From positions 34,875,366 through 34,939,365 of the forward strand of contig CAIIXF020000001.1 of NCBI GenBank assembly GCA_903813345.2: 64,000 bases of DNA, written 5' to 3'. Each line of letters begins with the position of its first letter. Positions within the stretch are counted from its first letter, which is position 1. The stretch is from Owenia fusiformis. Lineage: Eukaryota > Annelida > Polychaeta > Sabellida > Oweniidae. Positions 17,428 to 29,879 of this stretch are shown here, piece by piece. The translations under genes and the position numbers were made by a program. The notes beneath the pieces are model-generated. The model made no database searches. It worked only from the letters and a program-made list of their open reading frames with translations, and was not told the DNA's origin.

Positions 17428-17472
17428 TTATCCCGTGCCAGGACTATAAGACTTAGTCCTGGCACGGGATAA
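17428..17472. repeat. 45-nt near-perfect palindrome (19-bp arms, 7-nt spacer)
   Basis: The left arm TTATCCCGTGCCAGGACTA (17428-17446) and right arm TAGTCCTGGCACGGGATAA (17454-17472) are exact inverse complements around TAAGACT. It lies 305 bp downstream of the RRKQ exon donor, so the transcript would contain a very stable hairpin. GC-richer than its surroundings. Confidence 0.9.
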
Positions 17473-20400
17473 AGCCTACCCTGGTAAATGTAGGGTTGAT
17501 AAATCACCCCTACTATCCAAGAACTATTGAAATATTGGGGCTGAAAATAAGCTGGATTAGTGGTTATTTAGATAAATTTCAGCATTGTGTGACAACGTTT
17601 TACAACCACAAGATTTCAATACACAATTAGTTGGTGTTGACTTACCCCCACATTTATGGGGAGACTATTATAAGATCTAGCCTATATGTTTTGTGTTCAT
17701 TTATATGCCTAAAATGTTCATGTTTATGACTCCTCATATTTTTGCATTTGTACCCCTTATGAAAATAAACGAGGTTATCAGACCATCTAAGCATAAGGTA
17801 AAAGGAGAGCAGAATATAAGGGATATAAGAGATAAGGACTCCATAAATGACACTTTCTAACAAGCACCCTAGTAAATATCTTAAAGTCAAAAATAAATGT
17901 GCAAAAAGGTGAGGCGCATGGGAGAACATCCCACTATTTATGGATGTATTACATAACATCAATAACTAATAAGGCAAAATTACCATCTCTCTGAAACAAC
18001 AAAAATGATAAGTTTGATGAAAGACTTGTTTTAATTCCAGAACATATATTTTTAGTGATTTGGGGTATAACAAGGACATTATGTCAGAATTATGTTCCTA
18101 TAGAAGTTTATCTTTTGTTACATCATCATCTATTTAAAGCCACTATGTTATTAAATCTCAATGATTTATGTCATTTTTCAGTGTAGTTTTTTAGTATTTG
18201 TATTGATTATAAATTCTAAGATTGAGAAAATTAATGTTGAGAAATTATTTTTCTATTTCTGTAAGATTCGGTTTTACATAAAAAAATTATAATAGAATAG
18301 GTTCCTAAAAACCTAATATTTCAGCTGAATCTATAGTGCTTATTTAATTTCATGAGAGGGAGAGAGGAAAATGTTGACAAACTTTTAGGCGGGCTTTTAG
18401 GAAAGTTAAAAGAAATTTCAGCCATAGGTGCAAAAAGAAGTTGGCTTTATAAATTGTTCTAATTGTTTCAGGTGCTCTGGTTAGTAGTTAATATTTACCT
18501 TATCTCAAATGACTCAAACTAAGGTCATCATTTTCTATTTGGAATTCCTGAAAGGTCCTGAGAAAATAAGAAAAGTTTACAAAAGTAGCTCATTAGCTTA
18601 TCTGTGTAACTGGGGGTTGTATTATAAATGATACACAGGTGTAAACAAAGGCAGAAATGTGAGTAGTTGATGAATGATTTGTACCAGGACTGTTTATGAC
18701 ACAGGAGACAAGGTTCCACCTTTCTAAATAAGAGGCTTGCTATTGACATAATGATAATGCCAAATGGTACATGTACTTATTGTACTGTGAGTTACCTCTC
18801 AGAAAATGCTTTGAATCTTGCAATAGGGTATTGATTACTGGTAAAAAGGATTGTTGACTGTTTTGTGTTCTTTAAGCATGCATAAATTCTAGGTTACCTG
18901 CCCATTCTCTCTCAAATGTGGCTGAGGAGGGTAGTTAGGTAGAGGTACAGCTGGAAAATAACATTAAATAAAAGTATCATTACATTACAGGAAATTCTGA
19001 TATTTCACACTTTCTATTTTCCAAATTTTCTTTCAAAGTTTCCAGACAACACAGGAGCTAACATTGACCTGTTTCCAGGTTTAATAAAAGTAGACAATGT
19101 AATGATACTTTCTTGAAAAAGCAAGGAAATATACACATGCCTTCATACTTAATTTTGTACCAGAAAATAACATATGCAGGTATAGCAATTTTTTACCAAA
19201 ATGTTACTTTCCAGCTGAACCTTAATGCACCAGATTTTGTTTTTGCATATTACATTAGTGGAATGAAGGCATGTTCAAAGACAATGCCCATGCTTTATTC
19301 TAATTTTTTTTGAAATATTACCAAAAAAGGGAAGTATGGCATACTGCTAATTTTAAAGTTCACATGTAATAACACAGAGTTGCATACCCTTCTATTGAAT
19401 GCCCATGGTAATATACAAAAGTAATGTTATCATGGTAATGAAATATGTAATATTTCAAAGAATTATAGATATCATGATATATTGTATATCAAATTACCAA
19501 ATTAATTTTTACTTTCCCTAATATTGTATGCAAGGTAGTGACATTTTGTATGTTTGTATCCTTGTTCTACTTCATGCTAAATCTATAATAGCTTGTATTG
19601 TCTGGCTTATCAGAAACAAAAACACTACAACCTTGGGTAAGGTATCATGTATCAGACTGACTTTATCTCACATGTGGAAATATCCAGCCTCATGATACTC
19701 TATGTAGTTGTCATGATGCCATTGTTTCATTGTACTTTGACTATGACTGTACTTGTATATTATAATTCCATGATGTAAACATTGAACAGTTTTCAGAATT
19801 TCTTTTTGACACTTCTAAATATGTCATAATCAAAATTTGTGAGAACATAATATTTTCTGTATAATGTACATATATATTCTCATGGTGTTTGTATTTTTTG
19901 TTTCTTAGCTCATGATGAGTCATTTTTCATTTTGATGTGATTCAGTTGGTTTGTTATTTCATCTCAATATCCGACACTCCTGAGTTAAATATCAAAATCA
20001 ATCATAACTTTCCATATTATCTGAACATAATTTCTATTGGTATATAAATGCCCTGGTAATTTAGAAATAATGACTTTCACATTTGTTTAATACAGGACAA
20101 CCAAATTTCATATTATATCATTACCTACTGGATGATTATGATAAAATTTGACTTTGAGGGAGTTGTGAATCAATGACAGAGAATGGTTCTAATATAATTC
20201 CCCCTAATGTACCTATAATAACAGTCAACCTCTTTCTCAATTCAATTCTCATTCAAGACCAGGAACCACCGGTAATCGCCAATATATTCCAATTTATTTA
20301 AACGCCAAACGAGACAAAATAATAATTACGAACAGACAGATACTCATCTTTCAAATTTCAGAGATGTCACTTTGAGTTTTCAGTGGAGTGCTTCCTGATA

Positions 20401-23400
20401 AAAGAGTGACAATTTTCTATTGGAGTTTAGCTCTTTTCGTTGACTAACATTCGTGGTGGATAAATTAGCTCGCCATTCAGCTAGTTATTCAATTTAGGCT
20501 GCATTGATAATGTTTTTCCTGTCATTATTCTTTAAAACAAGGTAGACTGAGCGTAGGAATAACTGGTCGATACCTTAATAAACGCTAAGTCCTAGCCACC
20601 ATTTTGGAAAACCATTCAAAACTCATTAGCAGCAGCCATTTCTAACCTGATTGGTTTTTATATTAGAATATTGACAGATGGTAACTTATTAATGTCAAGC
20701 AGCTAAAAGATGCTGCCATCACTGTCTTATGAGGATTGGATTATAACATTGAGATTTGACGTAATGTTGGTCGATTGAAATATATCCCTCCACCTGCGTC
20801 TATGTCACCACTGGGACTGTTCTACCTTTTACAACCCTATCTGATATTCATGCCAGATTCGGTGGATTGAGATGTTTTTTATATTGCTGATGAGTTTATT
20901 CCCGGAAGACTCCGTTAATTTAAAAGCTAAATTACAGCACTACTTTCCTTGCCTGCAGGTATATGAGAGTATAGTCACAAAATAGATTTGTGATTTGTTC
21001 CGCCATACTGACGTCAAGGCAGAAAGGTAAATGGTGTCTCCAAAGGATTTTCAGATCTTGTTAGTTGGTAGGCGCATTAATGACTTCTCAGTCCCTTAAG
21101 ACATTAACAAAAACTCATCTACCAAACTAATGGTTTTAGAATCTTTGAACTGTAATCACAAATAATGATCTGATGTTTAGAATTGATTGCCTTTGTTTTA
21201 ATGCCCAACCTTTTCAGCTTTTATTTAGTAATTATCAAAATATAACTTTAATAGCCAGAAACCAAGTCATTGGAAACACTGGAAAAGGATCAGAGTAACA
21301 GTTTACTTATTGCATATTTTCTCTAGAAATTAAGACCAAGCAGACCATAGCCTGAAGGTGAAGATGTCTAAGGATAATTCACCATCATCGACAAACTATT
21401 GTATGGCACACGGTCATTGATTGTTTAGCGGTGACTTAATATCTTCAAATTAGATTAAAACTGACGACATTTGCTATGAGCGGGTGAAATAAAGACATTA
21501 ACGTCTACACGAATACATTGACGTGAAAATCGCTGATCCACTGAATGGCATAATTTGATTATCCCATATCCAATTTTCTATAGAAGCAACAAATTTTCTA
21601 ATAAGTGACAGGGCAGAATTTGTGGCTATTGATCATCGATTTCTACCTTTCATTGCTCTATGACGTACAAAATTCTTTCTGGTAGAACAGACTCCAAATA
21701 AGGTATGAAACCACTCTCCGTATAATATGCAATCCCTCCATTAGTTTAATCTTAACCAAAGGTACTATATTGAGATAGAAATTTTCTTCGTCTTGAATTG
21801 CTGTTTCTCATCTTCAAAGCTTGTCTTATCTCAGGGATAATTTTTCTTCATGTCTTTATACCAATATGAGTTAAAGTGTAATTAGCACAAAACTTGAGAA
21901 TCTGTTTTTGAAATGTTTATTAGAAAGAGGGAATCAATCAGAGGTACAAAGGAAGAGGTAAAACATCAAGTGCTGATTATCAGTACTGTGGTGTATTGAA
22001 TAAAAGCAAGGTATTCCATGCTTATGACATCATTCATGTTAAGTAGGCTCGTTTATGGCAACAGCAGCACAAGTGGCTCTTGAGGGAATGATGGGAGGCG
22101 TAGATCACAATACGTCCTGTATCTGCATATGGCAGTTGCCTCGAGGCACATCGTACAATATTCTCACCTTTACTAATCACAAATTGTGCCATTCTAATTG
22201 CTGTTGTTCTACAGTGTTTTGGGTTCACTTTTGTTACGATAACATTTTTTGACATTTATTTTTTGTTGTAGTAGGATGAGTAATTGTCTCTGTTGTATCA
22301 TATTTCTCTACTGTTTTATCTAATAAGTAGATATGCTCCCATAGTTCTGGCTTGTGGCTTCATTCATTGTGAAGATGATACCATTCAATAAACACCCTTT
22401 AAGAATCTATATAACAATTTCTTCATTAGTGTAGCAAAATTTAGGCTTATTATATAGTACTTTGCATATATTACATCTAAAAATTGATACAAAATGTAAC
22501 AATTATTTCATATCACAATAAAAGAAAGAGAATATTTAAATGAAGGGTAGAGGAGTTTATTTATAACTTTTTTTCCCTGTTCTACCTGGGCAGATGTGTA
22601 TGGATCATTTGCATAATTAAATCTATCATCTTCACTAAACTTGTAAATTCAATTAAAAACAAAGTCCCAGAGCAATTGACTCCTCTATTTCTATTCACAC
22701 ATGCTGTTTCGTTCTGTTATTTCTCACAATCTATGCTTTAAAACATTATCCTTTGCATGCCTATCCCATTCTCATACCCTCTTTGTACCTTGAACAAATA
22801 TTGTTTGAGACATTTCTTTATTGTTCTGATAATGGCCTTCATATCTGTTCACACTGTTCCATGCTTTTTCAATTTTTCACTTTATTTTATATATATTTTT
22901 TAATCAAAAGCAGATGCACTTGCAGGGGCTATTTAGAACATGTTGTTTTATCCTATCAGGTTTCACAGCATGTAAATTTTGTCATGCAAAGTTATTTGTC
23001 AGCACATAATTGATTATTGCAGCATTGAGTTGGTGTTAATTAGTTAATTAATTTTAATATTTTTAATTCTGTCTTAATTTCTTTTTAAAATTGCCAAATG
23101 AGCAGTCAGGTTGGACGCTACATTTGTAATTTCCAAATCATTTATATTTCTACAGACACAGTCTAGAAACTGTATACGATTATTTCACTTTTTAAATGGT
23201 TGGCGTTATCTCTTGGGTTTTTCTGGCTTTATCTTCTGATTTGATTTGGGAAATGACAAAAGAAAATTAAAACACATTTATTTGCTGCTTAATTTGATGA
23301 TAAGAAAGAATCAGATTTCATCTCATCTTCTCCATTTTCTGCTTTATTATATTTGCATATTTTCTCCATAATTTCAATCAAGAAATTGAAAAATCATTTA

Positions 23401-24310
23401 ATCATTGCATAGACCTTCCTTGAGCATATATATCTTAGAAAATGAAGGAATTACTTTGGGATTCATCTGGTATTATGTTCCAGTTGACTCCAGAGGCAGG
23501 TACCATACTAATAGAATTTAAAAGGTATAAGTTGGAACGTAATTGAAATGGAAAGTAGAAAAAGGAATGGATAATAGGAGCCAATATTTGCCTATCAGTC
23601 GCAATGTTTGGCTAGCATGGGCTGACTGAGCCTTCCTTATTTGCAATTATGAGAGTAAATTTACCAGAGAATCAAACGGACATGTTAGCATGTTTTCAAA
23701 TACCGTCTTCATTTGATTCATGTTTGCATTAAGCTTTGCCTATTATCTTTTTGTATTTTAATGATGTGCTTAAATATTGAATGGTTTTGTTCTTTGAACA
23801 TCAGGTAAACAAAGCTATCAATGCCTTGACAGCCGAGATGTGTCTATAAAAATGTAACGTGAATGTTTTAATCTTTGGGGGGCACATCTGCCGTAGCATG
23901 AGATATCATAATTATGTTCTGCATTAATAATTGTTTTTACCAATTGTAACATTTTGATAAGCAAACCATAGGGAATAATTTCTAAGCTTAATATATCACC
24001 CGGCTACCTTTTGCGTGTATTAGAATTTTTATGTCCCCATGTTGACGATAATAAGGAATATTAGACTAGAATTGGTCGGTATTTCTAGTATTTTTAAACA
24101 GTGTGTGACTGGATGAGAGCAAAAGAGTAAAAATATTGATAGTCAAGCAGAGTCATCTTCGGGTATTAAGTGTAATTGTCAATTCGCTACAAACTTGCAT
24201 ATTTGTTGTCCTATACTATCTCTGTGTAGTATATTGACAAGACTGTACAGTGTACAACCACTGTGCCACACATCACAGATTTTTTTCCTGTACTTCCCCA
24301 AAACAGGATC
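17473..24310. other. Presumed intron 1, repeat-poor, no gene recognised
   Basis: Almost 7 kb with only short chance ORFs and little repeated sequence, in contrast to the transposon-rich CAP introns. Low repeat content next to a developmental-type gene could mean retained regulatory DNA, but no specific element can be named. A short direct repeat, CATGGTAAT, occurs at about 19404 and 19433. Confidence 0.4.
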
Positions 24311-24525
24311 TTCAGGCCCATAGCCAGGCTTTATTTGGGGGGGAGCAGTTTTACCAAGGGGGAGCTTTTTGACAGTTTTTGGCACAAAATCATGCGAAAG
24401 ATGAAAAACTGCATGATTTTGAAAGAATTTCTGGCCAGATGGAGAGTGGCCGCTCCCTCCCCTCCCCCCTGGCCTATGTGCATGATCTTCACCATCACCA
24501 TCCTTTAAGATCAGGCTTCACTCAT

Positions 24526-25013
24526 AGGCGTAGCCAGGGGAGAGTGCGATGGGTGCGATTCGATAGATGGCATAAAGAACAAAAAATACGTTGTAAAAGA
24601 CTAGGAGTAATTACTCAGTTTATGTGATAACCTCTACATTTGTGCAGATTTATTGTGATCTAAAACATTTATAAATATCTATAGACAATATACAGCGGAT
24701 TAGTTGAGACCATGTCCAAACTACAGGACAACCAACTGACATCCTCCTAAGCAGGTATCCAGAATCCGTACTTCCTTCTTCCCCCTGCTATAACCGATTT
24801 GGAAGCGCCCGATTAAACTGAATCATGTGATCTAATTATGCGCAATGACTTATACATGATTTCTGTCGCAGTGTTGCGACAGCCAATCAGATTGCGAGTT
24901 CTTAATTGGGGAAATAGTAACTGCTTATCACACAGGGTAAAAAGAAAGAATATATTCTGGATTTTGAAGCCCTGTGATCGGAGGATGCCAACTGAAAGCT
25001 GGCTACGCCCCTG
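24526..25013. mobile_element. Element with GGCGTAGCCAGGGG-type inverted ends
   Basis: TAGGCGTAGCCAGGGG at 24526-24541 and CTGGCTACGCCCCT at 25000-25013 are inverted. TCACT occurs close outside both ends (24519-24523 and 25015-25019), a possible target duplication. A related partial terminus (ATAGCCAGGCTTTATTTGGG) begins at about 24319. No coding content. Confidence 0.5.
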
Positions 25014-25351
25014 TCACTGCTATAGCAGATATGGTAAGAATCAAAATACCCTTACCAAGGATGGGGCAGTGGTACATTGGTGCGAATATATGATGATTCC
25101 TTAGCCTGACACTCAAGTATTACAAATATAAAAACTTCTTTTACTTCTTTTTAAGCATTTCCCACAAATGTTGAGGTACGTTGACATAATAACCAAGGTA
25201 TTGCTTTCTCATTCAGAATTTCCCCTTATATTTTTTTTCAAAATTATCAATAGTTAGATATTCTGCTCATCTGGCATTTTGTTATGTAAAATTACTTTCG
25301 CCTTTGGTAAAGTTTTGACTATACATGTAGGTACAGATATAGCGCTAATTA

Positions 25352-26549
25352 TCTATTCGAACAAAGTTCGAGGGGATATCGAAAAGCCGTCCGTCCATCC
25401 GTCCTTCGCCTGTTCGTCAGTCTGTTCGTGTTTCCGGGTAATAACTCAAATACCGGTTGACGGATTTCATTCAAATTTTATATGCTTATGCCTTATGGGA
25501 GTAGGACCGCCTGAGAAAGAATTTTCAATATGGCTGCTAAATTTAAAATGGCGGTCATTTTTCGGAAAAAATATAATCTTTGGTTACTCAAATACCAGTT
25601 TATGGATTTGATTCCAATCTTATATGCTGTTGCCTGGGTACAAAAGAGCCTTGCTCAAGAAGACATTTTCAAGATGGCCACCATATTTCAAAATGGCGGC
25701 TATTTTTCATAAAAAAACGTTATCTTTGATAACTGAAATACCATTGAATGAATTTGGTTCAAATTTTACATGCTGATGCCTAGAAAAAGAAACATAGGAG
25801 TTCTGCTCGAGAATGGATTTTCATGATGGCAGGTAAATTTCAAAATGGTCGCCATTTTTCATAAAAGAACATAACCTTTGATAACTCAAATACCAGTTGA
25901 TGGATTTGGTTCAAATTCTATATGCTGATGCCTCGAGTCAAAGAAGTTCAGCTTAAGAAGACATTTTCAAGATGGCCACTGAATTTCAAAATAGCCGCCA
26001 TTTTTCGTAAAAAAATAGTAATCATTGATAACTCAAATACCAGTGGATGGATTTGGTTCCAATTTTATATGCTGATGTTTAGGGAAAAAGGAGATCTGCT
26101 TCAGAGGCGTCATTTCAAAGGCGTCAGCTGAATTTCAAAATGGCTGCCATTTTTCATAAAAAAGGTAATCTTTGCAAATACTATTGGACGGATTTACTTC
26201 AAATTTTATATACTGATGCCTAGAGATAAAGGAGCTCTGCTTGAGAATAAATTTTCAAGGTGGCTGCTATTTATCGAAATCTCTGCCATTTTTCACTAAA
26301 CATGTAATCCTTGATAACTCAAGTACCAGTTGACGGATTTGGATTAAGTTCTATATGCTGATGCCTTGGGACATAGGAGCTCTGCTATAGAAATCTAAAG
26401 ATGACAGCTGAATTTCAATATTTCAAAATTTTTGATGATAATTCAAATACCAGTGGATGGATTTGGCTCAAATTTTATATGGCTGCTATTTATCAAAATA
26501 TGGTTTGTTTGGTGGGATTTGCTACTCCGTGGAGTTGCTGTTTTTCTAG
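25352..26549 (+). mobile_element. Helitron-like non-autonomous element 1 with internal tandem repeats
   Basis: Begins TCTATTCGAACAAAGTTCG directly after A. It continues with TCCGTCC microsatellite (about 25388-25415), then about seven diverged units of roughly 130-160 bp, and ends TTTTTCTAG directly before T. The 5' TC, 3' CTRR and A/T insertion site are Helitron hallmarks. A short ACTCC-GT-GGAGT hairpin lies about 15 nt before the end. Units share ATAACTCAAATACCAGTTGA, ATTTTATATGCTGATGCCT and paired ATGGCNGCCAT-type motifs. No Rep/helicase coding, so it would depend on a helper. Confidence 0.7.
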
Positions 26550-26864
26550 TTAAAATGGATTTCAATTTTGATTGGTGATTGCATAATCTGTATGGTTAGT
26601 CTCTTAAAATTCTCAAAGTTTCAAGACAGGAGGCAGCCACATGTTCTGATGAAAGATAGCAGGAATCTAATAAACTAAGGGATTATAAAGAATTCATTCT
26701 TTATCTAAAGATTTATCTTTAGAAAGTTCATTAATTTCTTTTATAGACTTCAAGTTAATTTCTGGTAGGAAGTAATGTATAGAAAATATGAAGATGATAT
26801 TTTCAGCTTTATGATTAGTTTGATTGTGGATTTGGATATGTGTACATTATCTAAAAGTTATGTT

Positions 26865-26991
26865 CAGTAAAACCTGTTTCTAGTGAACACCTCTTCTCAG
26901 CTCATATTCCACTGACTTCTGTATAAAATCGCCACTGTAGTGAACAAATATTGTGCCTCTATTGGTGTTCACTGTGCACAAGTTTTTGCTG
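26865..26991. mobile_element. 127-bp pogo/Tigger-like miniature element
   Basis: Starts CAGTAAAACCTG and ends AAGTTTTTGCTG. The inner sequence matches the reverse complement of 15785-15965. It is shorter, from an internal deletion. It lies between the two Helitron-like elements. Confidence 0.6.
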
Positions 26992-27182
26992 TACATTGTA
27001 TATGAACATCTCTCTAGAAAACATCTTTCGAAGATGAAATTAATTTTTTAATCTTTTGAGAACATAAGGTGCAGAAATGAATCATATGAGGCAAAAGATT
27101 TTGAAATTGAAATAAGTTTCTCTTCATTTCTAATTCAAAATCAAACTGTCATAAATAATAGACTCAAGATGGTTGGTTATTA

Positions 27183-28479
27183 TCCCATCGAACGAAGTTC
27201 GGGGGGATATAGGGAACGCCTCCATCCGTCCGTCTGTCCGTCCGTCCATACGTCCGTCCGTCAATCTGTCCGTCTGTCCGTCCGGGCAATAACTCAAATA
27301 CCATTGGGCCGATTTTGTTCATATTTTGTGCACATATACCCAATGGGGGTAAAAGTTCTGGCTCAATTAAAAATGGTGGCCATTTTAGTGCCGATTTTAC
27401 AGTAATTTAGGTACTGCATATAAAACTGTAATAGCAATATGTTTTAAATGTAAAAAAGTTATATAGGACATTGATTAAGCGAGAAATGTAAATACAGAAG
27501 AAAGATATGGCAGCCATCTTGAAAAATGGCTGCCTTTGCACGTCTTTTTACGATTTTTGCTGTAACTTGAAAAGTAGTGGAGCGATTATTTCATATTTGG
27601 TATGTGAATACTTTAAGCATGGCACAATGTCTGATGATATTTTTGGTAGTAGGCGGCCATATTGAAAAATGGCCGCCATTTTTACGTGTGTTATTTTACA
27701 TTTTTTACTATAACTCAAAAAGTAGTAGAGCGATTTTGTTCATATTTTATATGTGAATACTATAAGCATGGCACGCTGTCTAATGACACTTTGGGTAGTA
27801 AGCGGACATTTTTCAAAATGGCCGCCATTTTTACGTGTTTTATTTAACATTTTTTACTATAACTCAAAAAGTAGTAGAGCGATTTTGTTCATATTTTATA
27901 TGTGAATACTATAAGCATGGCACACTGTCTAATGACACTTTGGGTAGTAGGCGGACATTTTGAAAAATGGCCACCATTTTTACGTTTTTTACTATAACTT
28001 GAAAAGTAGTGGAGTAATTTTGTTCATATTTGATATATGAGCCTTGCACACTGTCTCATGACACTTCGCGTAGTAGGTGGCCATTTTAAAAAATGGCTGT
28101 CATTTTTACATTTTTTACTATAACTCAAAAATACATTTTTTATTATAATTCAAAAAGTAATAGAGCGATTTTGTTCATATTTGATATGTGAATACTCTTA
28201 AGGATTGCAAACTGTCTTATGACATTTTGGGTAGTAGTTTTAAAAAATGGCCAGCATTTACATGTAGGCGTGGGCGATTTTAAATTTTTTTTATATGTGG
28301 CTACTTAAAAGCATATTATACTTCTTCTGATGACAACTTGGCTAGTGAGCAGCCATTTTGAAAATGGTGGCCTTTCTTATGGGTGTTATTTTATGATATT
28401 TGCTATATATTTTTTTGTAAAATGCCAGCCATTTCTGTTCGATGCGATTCGCTACTCTTTGGCATTGCCGTTGTTCTGG
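27183..28479 (+). mobile_element. Helitron-like non-autonomous element 2 with internal tandem repeats
   Basis: Begins TCCCATCGAACGAAGTTCGG after A, then a (CCGT/CTGT)n tract (about 27221-27286), then about seven or eight units of 130-140 bp, and ends GTTGTTCTGG before T. Head and tail are clearly homologous to element 1 (CGAAC-x3-GTTCG head; GCTACTC...TGC-GTT-TTCTRG tail), while the core unit has its own sequence: ATAACTCAAAAAGTAGTAGA, TTTTGTTCATATTTTATATG and AAAATGGCCGCCATTTTTAC. No transposase coding. Confidence 0.72.
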
Positions 28480-28537
28480 TTAAATCAGACAATTAATTGT
28501 TTCTATTTTTGTCCTTACTAGAAGTGGTGACAAATTG

Positions 28538-28630
28538 TTATGATCTCCAACTTTTTTTGTGATGGGGTTCAGCAGTTGGTGTTTGGAGTTTAAAGTGGTG
28601 ATATTTGTCATTTTAATGCCTTGTTTATAT
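28538..28630 (+). repeat. Dispersed repeat G, copy 1
   Basis: TGTTATGATCTCCAA, a GGCGGTTGGTGTTTGG-like stretch, GGTGATATTTGTCATT and TTAATGCCTTGT match 46515-46655 in the same order. Non-coding. Confidence 0.55.
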
Positions 28631-29879
28631 TGTTTCATTTTCATTTCTGATACAGTCATCATTTGCTTTATACTGTCTTTGTCATATCATTTCATACTTC
28701 ATACTTATTAGTAAACATTAGAGTTTATTGTTCATCTTCTTGAAATTTGTGTAAATTGTAAATTTTGTCCCAAAACTAAAAAAAATTCATATTTCTTTCC
28801 AGTTTTTGGTCAAAATACATGTACTTGTAAACCAACTGAAACTGAATAAACTAAATTGACAGATTTTAAACAATGGGTGGTGAGTAAATATAATACTTCC
28901 TTAGTTTTAATCAAGGGATCTATGGATCCAGATCAAGAAGATCACAGCACTTGGATCTCTAATCTACATTATGATGAAACTTACTTTGATCTTGATTTGT
29001 ATATTCAGGTGATTTAAATAATTTTCTTTAATTTTCCAGGAAGTATTTATCCCTCCATAATTTACTCTGTTACTACTGTATTTAGAAATTCTAGAAGTTG
29101 TAATTTTGACTAATGAGATAATCTTTAAGTCTTTAACCTGTTACCTTAGACATATAATCCCTTGTTAATCTGCTAATCCAAGCATCCTTTGTTTGTGCTG
29201 GGAAATAACATGTCTGGGGATAAACAGAAAGATGAAACATTACTCTAATACTCCAAATATTATCTTAAAGATTGAAGAAATTGAGAGTTTATGCTAAACA
29301 GTTATTATTATAATTTTCAAATCAGATCAGCATCATACATCATAATTATTAACATGTTTCTTATTTATCACACCTTTTGGGATACTTTTATGAAATTAAA
29401 TAGATAAATTTGTAACAATAAACATATTCTGAATTTTGATCATTTATGATAGATATCATTAATTAATCACAGATTTATGGACTATGAAAGTTATGATAGC
29501 ATTGAACCAGTTCACATTCATAAACACCAAATCCTGTGTTATAATTCATGTGTTCAGAGCAAGTGTCGGTCTATCGGTTGAGGATTAAAGATTTGATACC
29601 TTTGAGGTATGGCTCATTTGCATATTTAATGAAAGGCCTTCCTGGATTGTGGTTGATGGTTAAATGCCATGTAGCACTTCTTTCTAAGCTGTCATCAGCT
29701 CTACAACTCACCAGCCCTATGATTTCTGCTCATCAATACATGTTCAGATAAGATTGTCTCTTTATTATTATTCATATAGAATTGCCCACTTGTTTGTTTA
29801 ATTACCTGTCCTTTTAATACAATCATATTTTGAATATAAAATGGTGAGTTATGACAAAGTGTTCAAATTGCATTTGGGG

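Noticed and set aside
25352-28479. Regularly spaced repeats resembling a CRISPR-like array
   Set aside because: Units are 130-160 bp, diverged and without unique spacers; Helitron-type ends explain them.
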